A stretch of DNA of 64,000 bases from Marivirga atlantica (GTDB taxonomy: Bacteria; Bacteroidota; Bacteroidia; Cytophagales; Cyclobacteriaceae), in NCBI RefSeq assembly GCF_016734805.1, contig NZ_JAERQG010000001.1, positions 434,001-498,000 of the forward strand, given 5' to 3'. Both the position numbers and the translations under genes were made by a program. Of this stretch, positions 52,043 through 61,601 are shown one piece after another. The first letter of the stretch is position 1. Every line of letters begins with the position of its first letter. The notes under the pieces are model-generated. The model made no database searches. It saw only the letters and a program-made list of their open reading frames with translations, and was not told the DNA's origin.

Positions 52043-52936
52043 ATGAAGAAGATTATTCATATTATTAAACATTTAAGAATACCGTTTTCCTTTTTTCTGC
52101 TTCCTGTTTATCTCTTCGCTCTGGGTATAAGCCCAAATATTTCAGAACAAGGAATTCTTTTTACTTTCATTATTTTGCACTTGTTCATTTATCCTGCCAG
52201 CAATGCCTACAATAGCTATTTTGATAAGGATGAAGAAAGTATTGGTTTATTGAGAAAACCACCACCAGTTACTATAGGTCTTTATTATACCAGTTTGATT
52301 TTCGATTTTATAGGGATTGCCTGGGCGTGGCTCATAAGTGCAGATTTTGCAATCTTGGTTTTTATTTATGGCTTAGCCTCCAAAGCTTATAGCCATCCGG
52401 GTATTCGCCTAAAAAAATATCCCTTTATTGGCTGGCTTGTTGCGGGTTTCTTTCAGGGAATATTCACATTTTATATGGCCTATGTGGGCATCAATAATTT
52501 TGGCTGGGAAATGTCACTTTCCTGGAACGTGCTTTTTCCGGGTCTGCTAACTTCTTTCTTCTTGTGGGGCTCCTACCCTATGACTCAGATTTATCAACAT
52601 AAAGAAGATAGCAAAAGAGGAGACAAAACACTTTCTATAATCCTGGGAATAAGAGGCACATTTGTTTTTACCTTGATTATGTTCTTGGTGGCAACCGCAG
52701 GATTTGAATACTACTTTCTCACCTATTATTCTCAAAAATTTGCCATAGCCTTTCTTCTATTCATGCTTCCAACAGTTATTTACTTTCTTCTTTGGTTCGC
52801 TTTAACGCTTAAGAACGAACAAAAAGCTAGTTTTGGGTGGACAATGGGCTTAAACTTTATTTCAGCAATTTGCCTGAATGCTTTTTTCATTTACTTCTTT
52901 CTGCAAACGAGCCATTTAGGTCAGCTAGACCTGTAA
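52043..52936 (+). CDS. UbiA-family prenyltransferase
   Basis: Integral membrane aromatic prenyltransferase with eight to nine helices, 297 aa. First Asp-rich motif NAYNSYFDKDEES (Asn57, Asp61, Glu65, a variant of NxxxDxxxD). Second motif region QIYQHKEDSKRGDKTLSIILG. Canonical UbiA attaches isoprenyl chains to aromatic acceptors; some family members make menaquinone or tocopherol-like compounds. Adjacent to a type III PKS, it plausibly prenylates the polyketide. Confidence 0.87.
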   Translation: MKKIIHIIKHLRIPFSFFLLPVYLFALGISPNISEQGILFTFIILHLFIYPASNAYNSYFDKDEESIGLLRKPPPVTIGLYYTSLIFDFIGIAWAWLISADFAILVFIYGLASKAYSHPGIRLKKYPFIGWLVAGFFQGIFTFYMAYVGINNFGWEMSLSWNVLFPGLLTSFFLWGSYPMTQIYQHKEDSKRGDKTLSIILGIRGTFVFTLIMFLVATAGFEYYFLTYYSQKFAIAFLLFMLPTVIYFLLWFALTLKNEQKASFGWTMGLNFISAICLNAFFIYFFLQTSHLGQLDL

Positions 52937-52994
52937 ATAATAAACAATACGCGAGTTAATGGCTTATTTATATGTGAACCAAAACATATAGATA

Positions 52995-53639
52995 ATGAAT
53001 ATTTTAGTAATAGGTGCCAATGGACAAATTGGTAAAAAACTAGTAGATAAAATACACAGTAATTCTCCTCACGATGCCATAGCCATGGTGAGAGATGAAT
53101 CTCAAAAAGATCAATTCGAGAGAAGAGGCATTAAAACCGTTTTAGGGGATTTAGAGAAAGACTTTGAACACGCATATGAAGGCAACAACGCAGTAATTTT
53201 TACTGCTGGTAGTGGTGGTCATACCGGAGAGGATAAAACAAAATTAATTGATAGACAAGGAGCTATACAGGCAATAGATTATGCGGTTAAGCATAAATTT
53301 GATCGTTTTATCATGGTGAGTGCTTTTGGTGCAGACTTCAACCCCAGCGATTGGCCCGAAGGTATGGGTCATTATTATAGTGCCAAATCTGCTGCTGATG
53401 ATTATTTGCAACAGACTAATTTAAATTATACCATCGTTAAGCCAGGCAGACTTACCGATGAGGCCCCCACCAATAAAGTTGATTACGGTGAACGAACTGA
53501 TGAAAGATCAGGCTCTATTCCACGAGCGGATGTGGCAGAGGTAATTGTGAAAAGCTTGGATGCTGAAAACACTTACAGAAAATCTCTTGAGGTGCTTTCT
53601 GGTCCTAACAATATTGAGGAAGCAATAGAGAAGATTTAA
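52995..53639 (+). CDS. NAD(P)-binding SDR family oxidoreductase
   Basis: 214-aa Rossmann protein of the atypical NAD(P)-binding_10/NmrA-like SDR type: MNILVIGANGQIGKKLVDKI, IMVSAFGADF, and GHYYSAKSAADDYLQQTNLNYTIVKPGRLTDE (YxxxK-type Tyr/Lys). Enzymes of this subtype include YwnB-like and flavin reductase-like proteins. It shares direction with UbiA (58 bp apart) and ends at a strong terminator. Role within the PKS group is uncertain; it may be a bystander. Confidence 0.9.
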   Translation: MNILVIGANGQIGKKLVDKIHSNSPHDAIAMVRDESQKDQFERRGIKTVLGDLEKDFEHAYEGNNAVIFTAGSGGHTGEDKTKLIDRQGAIQAIDYAVKHKFDRFIMVSAFGADFNPSDWPEGMGHYYSAKSAADDYLQQTNLNYTIVKPGRLTDEAPTNKVDYGERTDERSGSIPRADVAEVIVKSLDAENTYRKSLEVLSGPNNIEEAIEKI

Positions 53640-53671
53640 TCGAGTGTATTTTGCAGAATCGAAATAGTTTG

Positions 53672-53697
53672 GGCCAGAATTGTATCTGGCCTTTTTT
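53672..53697 (+). terminator. Rho-independent terminator after the SDR gene
   Basis: A perfect 7-bp stem GGCCAGA/TCTGGCC (53672-53678 with 53685-53691) with a 6-nt loop is followed by TTTTTT. The T run is on the + strand only, so it serves the SDR gene. Confidence 0.88.
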
Positions 53698-53700
53698 ATT

Positions 53701-54831
53701 CTAATCAATTCTATCACCATGTGTTTGCTCTATTAGCTTTTTGGCAATTGCAGGAAAACTTCTAATTAGTCTGATTGCTAAGTTGGATCTGCTTTGGTTG
53801 CCGAATAAATTCTGAGTGCTTCGGCCAATAAACAACCTGCGGTCAAAGTTTATGCTCCACTCCTTTTTATACCGATACTCTACAGCTTTTCTGGTTTTTA
53901 GTTTCCCATCATAAAACTGTGAAATACAATCAGCGGCTATTTTTCCTGCATGAATGGCCATGGCCATGCCGTTTCCGCATAATGGAGTTATGAGTCCGGC
54001 AGTGTCTCCGGCCATAAGTATGTGATCTTTTACCGCTTCCTTTTTTTCGAAGGATATTTCATTAATTACTTCAGGCTTTTCTCTTAACCAGGCAGATTGC
54101 TCAAAATATTGCTTCAACAATGGGTTTTTGTAGAGCACCTCTTCCTCCATGCTTTTAATATTGCCATATTTTTTCAGGTTATCCCTTTTACTCAAATAGC
54201 AGATATTTACCAAACCTCCTTCTACCTGACTTATGCCACAATAGCCACCATCAAAGTTGTAAAGACCTATCTGATCGGCTGGGAAATCCAGATAGGCATG
54301 ATACTTCACACCGATAAACGGGGAGCTTTTTTTAATAAAGCTTCTATCTAAAGCTTTGTCCAGCTTCGAGCGTTTACCAAATGCGCCAATCACAAATTCG
54401 GAATGTAAACTTTCTCCGCCTTTAATAGCCACCTCAAACAAATCATCGTAAAAGTTAATCTCGGCAACCTCAGTTTTGGTTTTTACGGAAACACCTTCTA
54501 ACAATGCTTTTTCGTAAAGAAAGTTATCAAGTTGGTAACGGCTAACACCAAATCCACCAAGAGGGAGATCGATGGAAGCAGTATTTCCGTGGATATCCGA
54601 AAGCTCAAAACGCTCTAACGAACTAGTTTTTAAATGATTGGGATAAAGTCCTTCCCTTTCCAAAAACGGCCTTACCTCATTACTAATGTATTCACCACAA
54701 ACCCTATTAAAGGGATATTGCTTTTTCTCTATCAATAAAACAGATAGGCCTGCACGCTTAAGCAGTATGGAAGAGATCAGTCCTGCTAAACCGCCTCCAA
54801 CCACAATAACCTGATACTTTGAATCTAACAA
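53701..54831 (-). CDS. FAD-dependent oxidoreductase, geranylgeranyl-reductase-like
   Basis: Group A flavoprotein monooxygenase/GGR fold, 376 aa. FAD motif VIVVGGGLAGLISSILLKRAGLSVLLIEKK at the N-terminus, the typical FNRVCGEYISNE phrase, and the ribityl motif LMAGDTAGLITPLCGNGMAMAIHAGKIAA. Geranylgeranyl reductases saturate isoprenyl chains; others hydroxylate aromatics. With UbiA and a type III PKS nearby it may tailor the prenyl group or the polyketide. It ends just beyond the SDR terminator, convergent with it. Confidence 0.86.
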   Translation of the reverse strand: MLDSKYQVIVVGGGLAGLISSILLKRAGLSVLLIEKKQYPFNRVCGEYISNEVRPFLEREGLYPNHLKTSSLERFELSDIHGNTASIDLPLGGFGVSRYQLDNFLYEKALLEGVSVKTKTEVAEINFYDDLFEVAIKGGESLHSEFVIGAFGKRSKLDKALDRSFIKKSSPFIGVKYHAYLDFPADQIGLYNFDGGYCGISQVEGGLVNICYLSKRDNLKKYGNIKSMEEEVLYKNPLLKQYFEQSAWLREKPEVINEISFEKKEAVKDHILMAGDTAGLITPLCGNGMAMAIHAGKIAADCISQFYDGKLKTRKAVEYRYKKEWSINFDRRLFIGRSTQNLFGNQSRSNLAIRLIRSFPAIAKKLIEQTHGDRID

Positions 54832-54942
54832 AAGCTTTGATTTTTAATTGGTTAAACACATCACCAAGACAGTAGTTTGTAAACTAAATCATAAAAATTT
54901 GAAAAACACTACATCTCTTGCTAAAAGCTGCTGTTTAGGGTC

Positions 54943-54970
54943 TTGTGGACAAAAAATATCATTACCTTTG
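54943..54970 (+). promoter_or_regulatory. Promoter of the MMPL-ileS-lspA operon
   Basis: TTG (54943-54945), a 17-nt spacer, then TACCTTTG (54963-54970): both halves match the Bacteroidota consensus. Transcription would start near 54975, after the in-frame GTG at 54945 but before the ATG at 54987. This decides the start of the transporter gene. Confidence 0.65.
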
Positions 54971-54986
54971 TGGCTTGTTTAAAAAT

Positions 54987-57422
54987 ATGTGGACACAGCT
55001 AGCACACAACGTAATTAAGTATCGGCTACCGCTCATTATAGTTTTGGCTATAGTGACGGCTTATATGGGCTATAGAGCCAAGGACATTGAGATGGATTAT
55101 GACCTGGCACAGATGGTACCTGAAACTGATGAAGACTTTATAGCGCTTAATAAATTTAAGGAATTATTTGGTGACGATGGTAATATATTAGCTATTGGCA
55201 TTGAGGATAGTGCTTTATACACACCAGAAAAATTTGAAAAATTTAGCTACCTAACAAAGGCAGTAGCGGATATAAAAGGAGTTAATAATGTGCTTTCAAT
55301 AGCCAGCCTCAAAAAACTACAAAAAAATGTCGATAGCCAAAGGTTTGATTTAGTTCCTGTTTCTGAAATACTTCCTACATCGCAAGCGGAGCTTGATAGT
55401 TTATTAAATACCATACAAGACCAACGGTTTTTTGCAGAACAACTTTTAAATACTGAAAATGGAGCAACAGCGCTCATCATTTCTGTAGATGAAGAAGTGC
55501 TAAACTCAAAAGACCGCCTCCAATTAATGGATGACATTTTACAGGTGGGTGATGCTTTTGAAGAAAAAGCAGGCATTGAATTGCATTATGCAGGCCTTCC
55601 TTTTGTGCGCTCTGTTATGATGGGCAAAGTGCGTCAGGAAATCATCAAGCTACTTGCATTATCAGTCATAGTTACCGCATTAATTTTACTTGCATTTTTC
55701 CGCTCATGGGATGCGGTGCTTTTTCCATTACTGGTTATTTTTTCAGTAGTGATCTGGTCATTAGGAACGCTGGATATTTTAGGATACAAAATCACTATAC
55801 TTACCGGTCTCATTCCTACAATAATAGTCGTCATCGGAATCCCCAATAGTATTTATCTGCTCAATAAATACCATCAAGAATTTGAAAAGCATGGTAATAA
55901 GATAAAGGCTATTAGTACAATTACGCGAAAAATAGGCATTGTAACGCTGATCACTAACTTCACTACTGCTGTAGGCTTTTTAGTATTGGCAGTTACGGAC
56001 ATCAAGCTTTTAAGAGAATTCGGTATAGTGGCGGGCATCAACATCTTTGCCACCTTTATTGTCAGCATTATCTTAATTCCAGCGGTTTTTTCTTACTTAC
56101 CAAGCCCTGGCAGAAAACAGCTAAAGCATCTTAATTTCAAGATGACTGATTTTGCCATTTCCTGGATTACCAAAATAGTATTTAATCATCGAACTAAGAC
56201 TTATATAGTAGCAGCTATAATTGTGGGAGTGTCATTTATAGGTGTTTTCAAATTGAACTCTGTTAGTTATATGATTGATGACTTACCAGAAGATGGTAAG
56301 ACAAAAACAGATTTAAGATTCTTCGAAAGAAATTTCAGCGGAATTATGCCGCTGGAGGTGCTCATAGACACTGAAAGAAAAAGAGGAATTGTTCAACTTA
56401 ATACTTTGCGTAAGGTGGAGAGGTTTGAACAGTTTTTAGATAGTATTCCAGCCATTAGCCAACCTGTTTCCATTGTTAGTATGGTGAAGGCGGCACGCCA
56501 GGCTTATTATAATGGTAGTCCTGCTTTTTATAGTCTACCTAATCAGAGAGATTATAATTTCATTCTGCGCTACCTAAAAAATGAAGAAGGGCAACAGGAT
56601 ATGTTGACCAATTTCACAGATGAGAATCTTTCAAAAATGCGGATTTCGCTTAAGGTAGCAGATATAGGATCTGATAAAATGGATGTGCTACTAGAAGATG
56701 TGATAAAGCCTCGCATGAATGAGATTTTTGATGGTACCGACTTTCAAATAACGGTAACAGGTACCACACCAATATTTATTAAGGGCAATCGCTATTTGGT
56801 TGAAAATTTAAGATTAAGCTTAATTGTTGCCTTCATAGTTATTGCCTGTGTGATGGGCGTGTTGTTCTTCAACTTAAGAATGATTATTATTTCTTTAGTG
56901 CCCAACATGATTCCATTGATAATTACAGCAGGTGTAATGGGCTTTTTAGGAGTGCCACTTAAACCAAGTACAGCCTTGATTTTCTCCATAGCCTTTGGTA
57001 TATCTGTAGATGACACTATTCACTTTTTAGCAAAATACAGGCAAGAGCTTTTTGCAAACAACTTTTTTGTGCCAATTGCGCTGAACAAGACTATAAAAGA
57101 AACCGGGAAAAGTATGATCTATACCTCCATAGTGTTATTTGCCGGCTTTATTGTGTTTATAGCCTCTGATTTTGGAGGCACAGTGGCATTGGGTTCACTT
57201 ACATCTGCCACACTTTTGGTAGCCATGCTTACAAACCTGCTGGTTTTACCTGCATTGTTACTTACTTTTGATGATGGCAAGCGTAGAAAAGATGCCCATC
57301 CACTTATTGAGCAGTATGGAGAAAACTTCTACATGGAAGAAGAAGATGAGGAGATAAACCTCAAAAGAATAGAAAAAGAAAATTTAAAAGAGCAATCAAC
57401 CGCTGAAAAAAATAATAACTAA
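54987..57422 (+). CDS. MMPL/RND-family membrane transporter
   Basis: 811 aa from this start. Layout is the RND/MMPL duplication: one N-terminal helix (about 15-32), a large periplasmic loop, five helices (about 215-380), then the same again with the second half beginning near helix 408-425. Sterol-sensing-domain-like helices include ITILTGLIPTIIVVIGIPNSIYLLNKYHQEF and the second-half SIAFGISVDDTIHFLAKYRQEL (Asp pair for proton relay). The two loops (about 35-210 and 430-610) are periplasmic. It likely exports lipids or hydrophobic compounds. An upstream GTG at 54945 lies within the promoter. The stop codon overlaps the ileS ATG by 1 nt (TAATG). Confidence 0.88.
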   Translation: MWTQLAHNVIKYRLPLIIVLAIVTAYMGYRAKDIEMDYDLAQMVPETDEDFIALNKFKELFGDDGNILAIGIEDSALYTPEKFEKFSYLTKAVADIKGVNNVLSIASLKKLQKNVDSQRFDLVPVSEILPTSQAELDSLLNTIQDQRFFAEQLLNTENGATALIISVDEEVLNSKDRLQLMDDILQVGDAFEEKAGIELHYAGLPFVRSVMMGKVRQEIIKLLALSVIVTALILLAFFRSWDAVLFPLLVIFSVVIWSLGTLDILGYKITILTGLIPTIIVVIGIPNSIYLLNKYHQEFEKHGNKIKAISTITRKIGIVTLITNFTTAVGFLVLAVTDIKLLREFGIVAGINIFATFIVSIILIPAVFSYLPSPGRKQLKHLNFKMTDFAISWITKIVFNHRTKTYIVAAIIVGVSFIGVFKLNSVSYMIDDLPEDGKTKTDLRFFERNFSGIMPLEVLIDTERKRGIVQLNTLRKVERFEQFLDSIPAISQPVSIVSMVKAARQAYYNGSPAFYSLPNQRDYNFILRYLKNEEGQQDMLTNFTDENLSKMRISLKVADIGSDKMDVLLEDVIKPRMNEIFDGTDFQITVTGTTPIFIKGNRYLVENLRLSLIVAFIVIACVMGVLFFNLRMIIISLVPNMIPLIITAGVMGFLGVPLKPSTALIFSIAFGISVDDTIHFLAKYRQELFANNFFVPIALNKTIKETGKSMIYTSIVLFAGFIVFIASDFGGTVALGSLTSATLLVAMLTNLLVLPALLLTFDDGKRRKDAHPLIEQYGENFYMEEEDEEINLKRIEKENLKEQSTAEKNNN

Positions 57423-60400
57423 TGAGTCAGTATAAGGAATACAAAAACCTCAACTATGCCGAATTGGCTGACAACATATTAGCATACTGGAAAGAAAATA
57501 ATATTTTCCAGCAATCAGTTGATACCCGAACAGGCAAACCTACATTTACTTTTTATGAAGGGCCTCCTTCAGCCAACGGAACTCCCGGCATTCACCATGT
57601 GATGGCCAGAACGGTGAAAGATATTTTCTGTCGTTACAAAACATTAAAAGGTTTTCAGGTTAAGAGAAAAGGTGGCTGGGACACCCATGGGCTTCCTGTT
57701 GAACTTCAGGTAGAAAAGCAACTGGGCATCACTAAAGAAGATATTGGCAAAAAAATTTCTGTAGAAGAGTACAATCAGAAATGCCGTGAAGCGGTGATGA
57801 AATACAAAAGTGAGTGGGATGACCTTACTGTAAAGATGGGTTATTGGGTTGATTTGGATAATCCTTATGTTACTTTTGAAAGAGACTACATGGAAACGCT
57901 TTGGCACTTGCTAAAGAAGTTCTATGATAAAGGCTTATTGTATAAAGGCTATACAGTTCAACCATTCTCACCAGCTGCAGGTACTGGCTTGAGCTCTCAC
58001 GAGCTGAACCAACCGGGCACTTACCGAGATGTAAAAGATACGTCCATCACCTCGCAGTTCACAGTTATCAAAAATGAAAAATCATCATTTTTATTTGATT
58101 CAGATGATGAAGACGTGAGAATGTTAGCATGGACCACCACTCCATGGACATTGCCATCAAACTGTGCCCTCGCCATTGGTGAAAAAATTGATTATGTAAA
58201 AGTAAAAACATACAACCCCTATACTTATAAGCCTGTATCAGTGGTGCTGGCTAAGGCTCTGGTAAGTAAACATTTTTCAGAAAAAGCTAAAGACATACCA
58301 TTAGAAAGCTATAAAGAAGGTGATAAGCTTATTCCTTTTGAAGTGGAGCACACCTTTAAAGGCAGCAAGCTTGTGGAAATCAGGTATGAGCAATTAATGC
58401 CATATGTTACTAATGATGAGCTTAAACAAAATGCTTTTAGAGTAATACCGGGAGATTTTGTTACCACCGAAGATGGTACAGGTATAGTACATACGGCTTC
58501 TGTATTTGGTGCTGATGACTTTAGAGTAGCGCAGCAAAATGGCGTACCTGCAGTTATGGTTACCGATGAAACAGGTAAAAAAGTGCCCCTGGTTGATAAG
58601 CAAGGTAAATTTGTTGAGGAGGTAACGGATTTTGCTGGCATGTATGTAAAGGAAGAATATTATTCCGATGAAGAAAGAAATGCCTCAGGCTTTAAACCAA
58701 CGGATGTTTTAATAGCCATCAAGCTGAAAGAGGATAACAAGGCCTTCAAGGTTGAAAAATACGAACACTCCTACCCACATTGTTGGAGAACAGATAAACC
58801 AGTGCTTTATTATCCGCTTGATTCATGGTTTATAAAAACAACAGCCATGAAAGATAGGCTGGTTGAACTTAATAAAACCATCAATTGGAAACCTGCATCA
58901 ACAGGTGAAGGTAGGTTTGGCAACTGGCTAGAAAATTTGGTTGACTGGAACCTAAGTCGCTCACGTTACTGGGGAACCCCTTTACCAATATGGGTAACAG
59001 AAGATAGAACAGAGCAAAAATGTATCGGCTCGCTTAAAGAGTTAAGAGATGAAGTTGACAAAGCAGTAGATGCTCGCTTTATGCAGGAAGAGCTTCCTGA
59101 AGATTTTGACTTGCACCGACCGTATGTTGATGATGTGTATTTGGTGAGTGATTCAGGGCAGAAAATGTTCCGTGAACCAGACTTAATTGATGTTTGGTTT
59201 GATTCAGGTGCTATGCCTTATGCACAATGGCATTATCCATTTGAGAATGATGAGATTTTTAATAAAAATTATCCGGCCGATTTTATAGCAGAGGGTGTAG
59301 ACCAAACAAGAGGATGGTTCTTCACTTTGCATGCTATTGCGGGAATGCTATTCGATAAAGTAGCCTTTAAAAATGTTATCGCTAATGGTTTGGTGTTGGA
59401 TAAGGATGGAAATAAAATGTCCAAGCGTTTGGGCAATGCTATCAATCCGTTTGAAACATTAAGTAAATATGGTCCTGATGCTACCCGTTGGTATATGATC
59501 AGTAATGCCAACCCTTGGGACAACCTTAAGTTCAATATTGAAGGTGTAGGAGAAGTACAGCGTAAGTTCTTCGGCACATTGCAAAACACCTATAATTTCT
59601 TTGCACTATATGCTAACCTGGATGGGTTCACTTTTGAAGGTGATTATATTGATCTTAAAAAGAGAACGGAAAGCGACAGGTGGATATTATCGAAGCTTAA
59701 TTCTCTAATTGGAGCAGTAAATGAGGCTTATGATCAGTATGAGCCAACAAGAGCAGCTCGCTTAATTCAGGATTTCGTTTCAGATGATTTGAGTAACTGG
59801 TATGTTCGTTTGAACAGGAAGCGTTTCTGGAAAGGCGAATATAATGAAGATAAAAAAGCAGCTTATCAGACGCTTTATGAATGTCTTGAAAACATTGCAG
59901 TTATTTCTGCTCCTATAGCTCCATTTTATATGGACCAGCTATTTCAGGATTTAAATGCTGTAAGTAAAAAGTCTGATGCTAAATCTGTTCATTTAATAGA
60001 TTTCCCTGAGGTGAATAATGCTATTGTTGATGCTTCTCTTGAAGAAAGAATGTATTTGGCACAGCATATTAGTTCTTTAACACACTCTATCAGAAAATCA
60101 CAAAAAATTAAAGTGCGTCAACCACTGCATAAAATTTTAGTACCTGTATTAAACGACCATATTAAGCAGCAAATAGAGGCAGTAGAGGATTTAATCCTTT
60201 CAGAAGTGAATGTAAAATCGGTTGAATACATTGATGATGCTTCAGGAGTGCTAGTGAAAAGCGTGAAACCTAACTTTAGAAAATTAGGCCAACATTTCGG
60301 TCCAAAAATGAAAAGTGTTTCTGCTATCATTAATGGCTGGGGTCAAGAGGAAATAGCTACTATCGAAAGATTAGGCTCTATCAATATTGATTTAGATGGT

Positions 60401-60781
60401 GAACAAGTTACATTAGATCTTGAAGATGTTGAGATTACTTCTTCCGATATACCGGGATGGTCAGTAGCTACTGAAGATGGTATAACTGTTGCTCTGGATA
60501 TTACTATTGATGATGAATTAAAGAAGGAAGGCTTGGCAAGAGATATTGTTAACAGAATCCAAAATTTAAGAAAGGACCAGGGACTTGAAGTTCAGGATAA
60601 AATTGATGTGAAAATAGAGGAGAATGAAAAGTGGGTGAATGAGGCGATTAATCAAAACAAGGCATATATTTGTGCAGAAACTCAGGCCATTTCATTATCA
60701 ATCGAACCATCAGTTGCAGATGCAATTGAACTGCAGATTGATGATGTCAGCCTAAATATTACTATTTCTACCAAGAGTTAA
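57422..60781 (+). CDS. ileS: Isoleucyl-tRNA synthetase with GxHH signature
   Basis: Class I synthetase charging tRNA-Ile, 1,119 aa. The first signature, normally HxGH, reads Gly56-Ile-His-His59 in PPSANGTPGIHHVMAR: the first and third positions are swapped. The second signature is Lys665-Met-Ser-Lys-Arg669 (KMSKR, Arg for the final Ser). The editing CP1 insert contains WTTTPWTLPSNCALAIG. C-terminal anticodon-binding part VSDDLSNWYVRLNRKRFW is present. There is no zinc-finger C-tail; the long C-terminus is typical of the IleRS2/eukaryote-like group. Coupled to the MMPL gene and followed by lspA. Confidence 0.97.
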   Translation: MSQYKEYKNLNYAELADNILAYWKENNIFQQSVDTRTGKPTFTFYEGPPSANGTPGIHHVMARTVKDIFCRYKTLKGFQVKRKGGWDTHGLPVELQVEKQLGITKEDIGKKISVEEYNQKCREAVMKYKSEWDDLTVKMGYWVDLDNPYVTFERDYMETLWHLLKKFYDKGLLYKGYTVQPFSPAAGTGLSSHELNQPGTYRDVKDTSITSQFTVIKNEKSSFLFDSDDEDVRMLAWTTTPWTLPSNCALAIGEKIDYVKVKTYNPYTYKPVSVVLAKALVSKHFSEKAKDIPLESYKEGDKLIPFEVEHTFKGSKLVEIRYEQLMPYVTNDELKQNAFRVIPGDFVTTEDGTGIVHTASVFGADDFRVAQQNGVPAVMVTDETGKKVPLVDKQGKFVEEVTDFAGMYVKEEYYSDEERNASGFKPTDVLIAIKLKEDNKAFKVEKYEHSYPHCWRTDKPVLYYPLDSWFIKTTAMKDRLVELNKTINWKPASTGEGRFGNWLENLVDWNLSRSRYWGTPLPIWVTEDRTEQKCIGSLKELRDEVDKAVDARFMQEELPEDFDLHRPYVDDVYLVSDSGQKMFREPDLIDVWFDSGAMPYAQWHYPFENDEIFNKNYPADFIAEGVDQTRGWFFTLHAIAGMLFDKVAFKNVIANGLVLDKDGNKMSKRLGNAINPFETLSKYGPDATRWYMISNANPWDNLKFNIEGVGEVQRKFFGTLQNTYNFFALYANLDGFTFEGDYIDLKKRTESDRWILSKLNSLIGAVNEAYDQYEPTRAARLIQDFVSDDLSNWYVRLNRKRFWKGEYNEDKKAAYQTLYECLENIAVISAPIAPFYMDQLFQDLNAVSKKSDAKSVHLIDFPEVNNAIVDASLEERMYLAQHISSLTHSIRKSQKIKVRQPLHKILVPVLNDHIKQQIEAVEDLILSEVNVKSVEYIDDASGVLVKSVKPNFRKLGQHFGPKMKSVSAIINGWGQEEIATIERLGSINIDLDGEQVTLDLEDVEITSSDIPGWSVATEDGITVALDITIDDELKKEGLARDIVNRIQNLRKDQGLEVQDKIDVKIEENEKWVNEAINQNKAYICAETQAISLSIEPSVADAIELQIDDVSLNITISTKS

Positions 60782-60809
60782 ACCGACTAAAGTCGCTGAA
60801 AATAGATCG

Positions 60810-61400
60810 ATGAAGTATACTAAATATTACCTACTAACAATCGCCATTATAGTTCTAGATCAGGCCATTAAATTATGGGTACATTATACTATGGAGCTTG
60901 GTTCAGCCGGTCAGATTCCTGTTTTTGGCGATTGGTTCAAAATCTATTATACCCTAAACCCAGGCATGGCTTTTGGCATGCAGTTCGGTTCCGAATACGG
61001 AAAACTAGGATTGTCTCTTTTTAGATTAGTAGCTGTAGGAGCTATAGCTTATTACCTTTATAAACTAGCTAAAGAAGGTACCTCAAAAGGTGTGTTATGG
61101 GGAATGGCACTCGTGCTTGGAGGGGCTATAGGCAATTTAGTAGACTCCACATTTTATGGTGTGTTATTAGACAACGCCCCATATAATGCCATTTCTCCTT
61201 GGTTTCATGGCCAGGTGGTAGATATGTTTTACCTCGACATCTGGGAAGGCCGGGTAGCTGACTGGGTACCATTTTGGGGAGGTGATTATATCTCGTTATG
61301 GCCAATTTTTAATCTGGCAGATGCCTCTATTTTCTGTGGACTTCCAATAGCACTTATTGCTCAGCAAAAGGCATTAAAGTCATCACCAAAAGAGGAATAA
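60810..61400 (+). CDS. lspA: Lipoprotein signal peptidase (signal peptidase II)
   Basis: Removes signal peptides from prolipoproteins at the lipobox Cys. Four helices; catalytic aspartates Asp138 in GQVVDMFYLD and Asp171 in IFNLADASIF; upstream conserved GGAIGNLVDSTFYG. At 196 aa it is longer than the usual ~160 because of inserted stretches near 118-135 and 142-160, which fall around the periplasmic loop between the catalytic Asp. This enzyme would process the many lipoproteins seen in this window. Gap from ileS is 28 nt; likely same operon. Confidence 0.96.
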   Translation: MKYTKYYLLTIAIIVLDQAIKLWVHYTMELGSAGQIPVFGDWFKIYYTLNPGMAFGMQFGSEYGKLGLSLFRLVAVGAIAYYLYKLAKEGTSKGVLWGMALVLGGAIGNLVDSTFYGVLLDNAPYNAISPWFHGQVVDMFYLDIWEGRVADWVPFWGGDYISLWPIFNLADASIFCGLPIALIAQQKALKSSPKEE

Positions 61401-61601
61401 ACCACTAATCAACTTTTAATACCTCAGATTATCTTTTATCTGGTCAGGCTAGAACTATTAGCTGAACTTTGCCGTCATATTTAGAAAAACAAGAAATTGG
61501 TCACTTGCACGAAATAACCACTAGTGTAATTGCCATATAATGGGGGATAAAATATTGACCGGTATGCAACTTATTGTGGGGCATCCAGTCCTTTAATGCG
61601 C

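Noticed and set aside
54873-54886. Perfect palindrome TAGTTTGTAAACTA between divergent FAD oxidoreductase and MMPL genes
   Set aside because: Short AT-rich palindromes arise often by chance; no regulator of known site is nearby.
61401-61601. 201-bp gap between lspA and the DUF5916 gene examined for a terminator or RNA
   Set aside because: Only a weak 5-bp hairpin around 61427-61444 without a clear T run; no confident feature.
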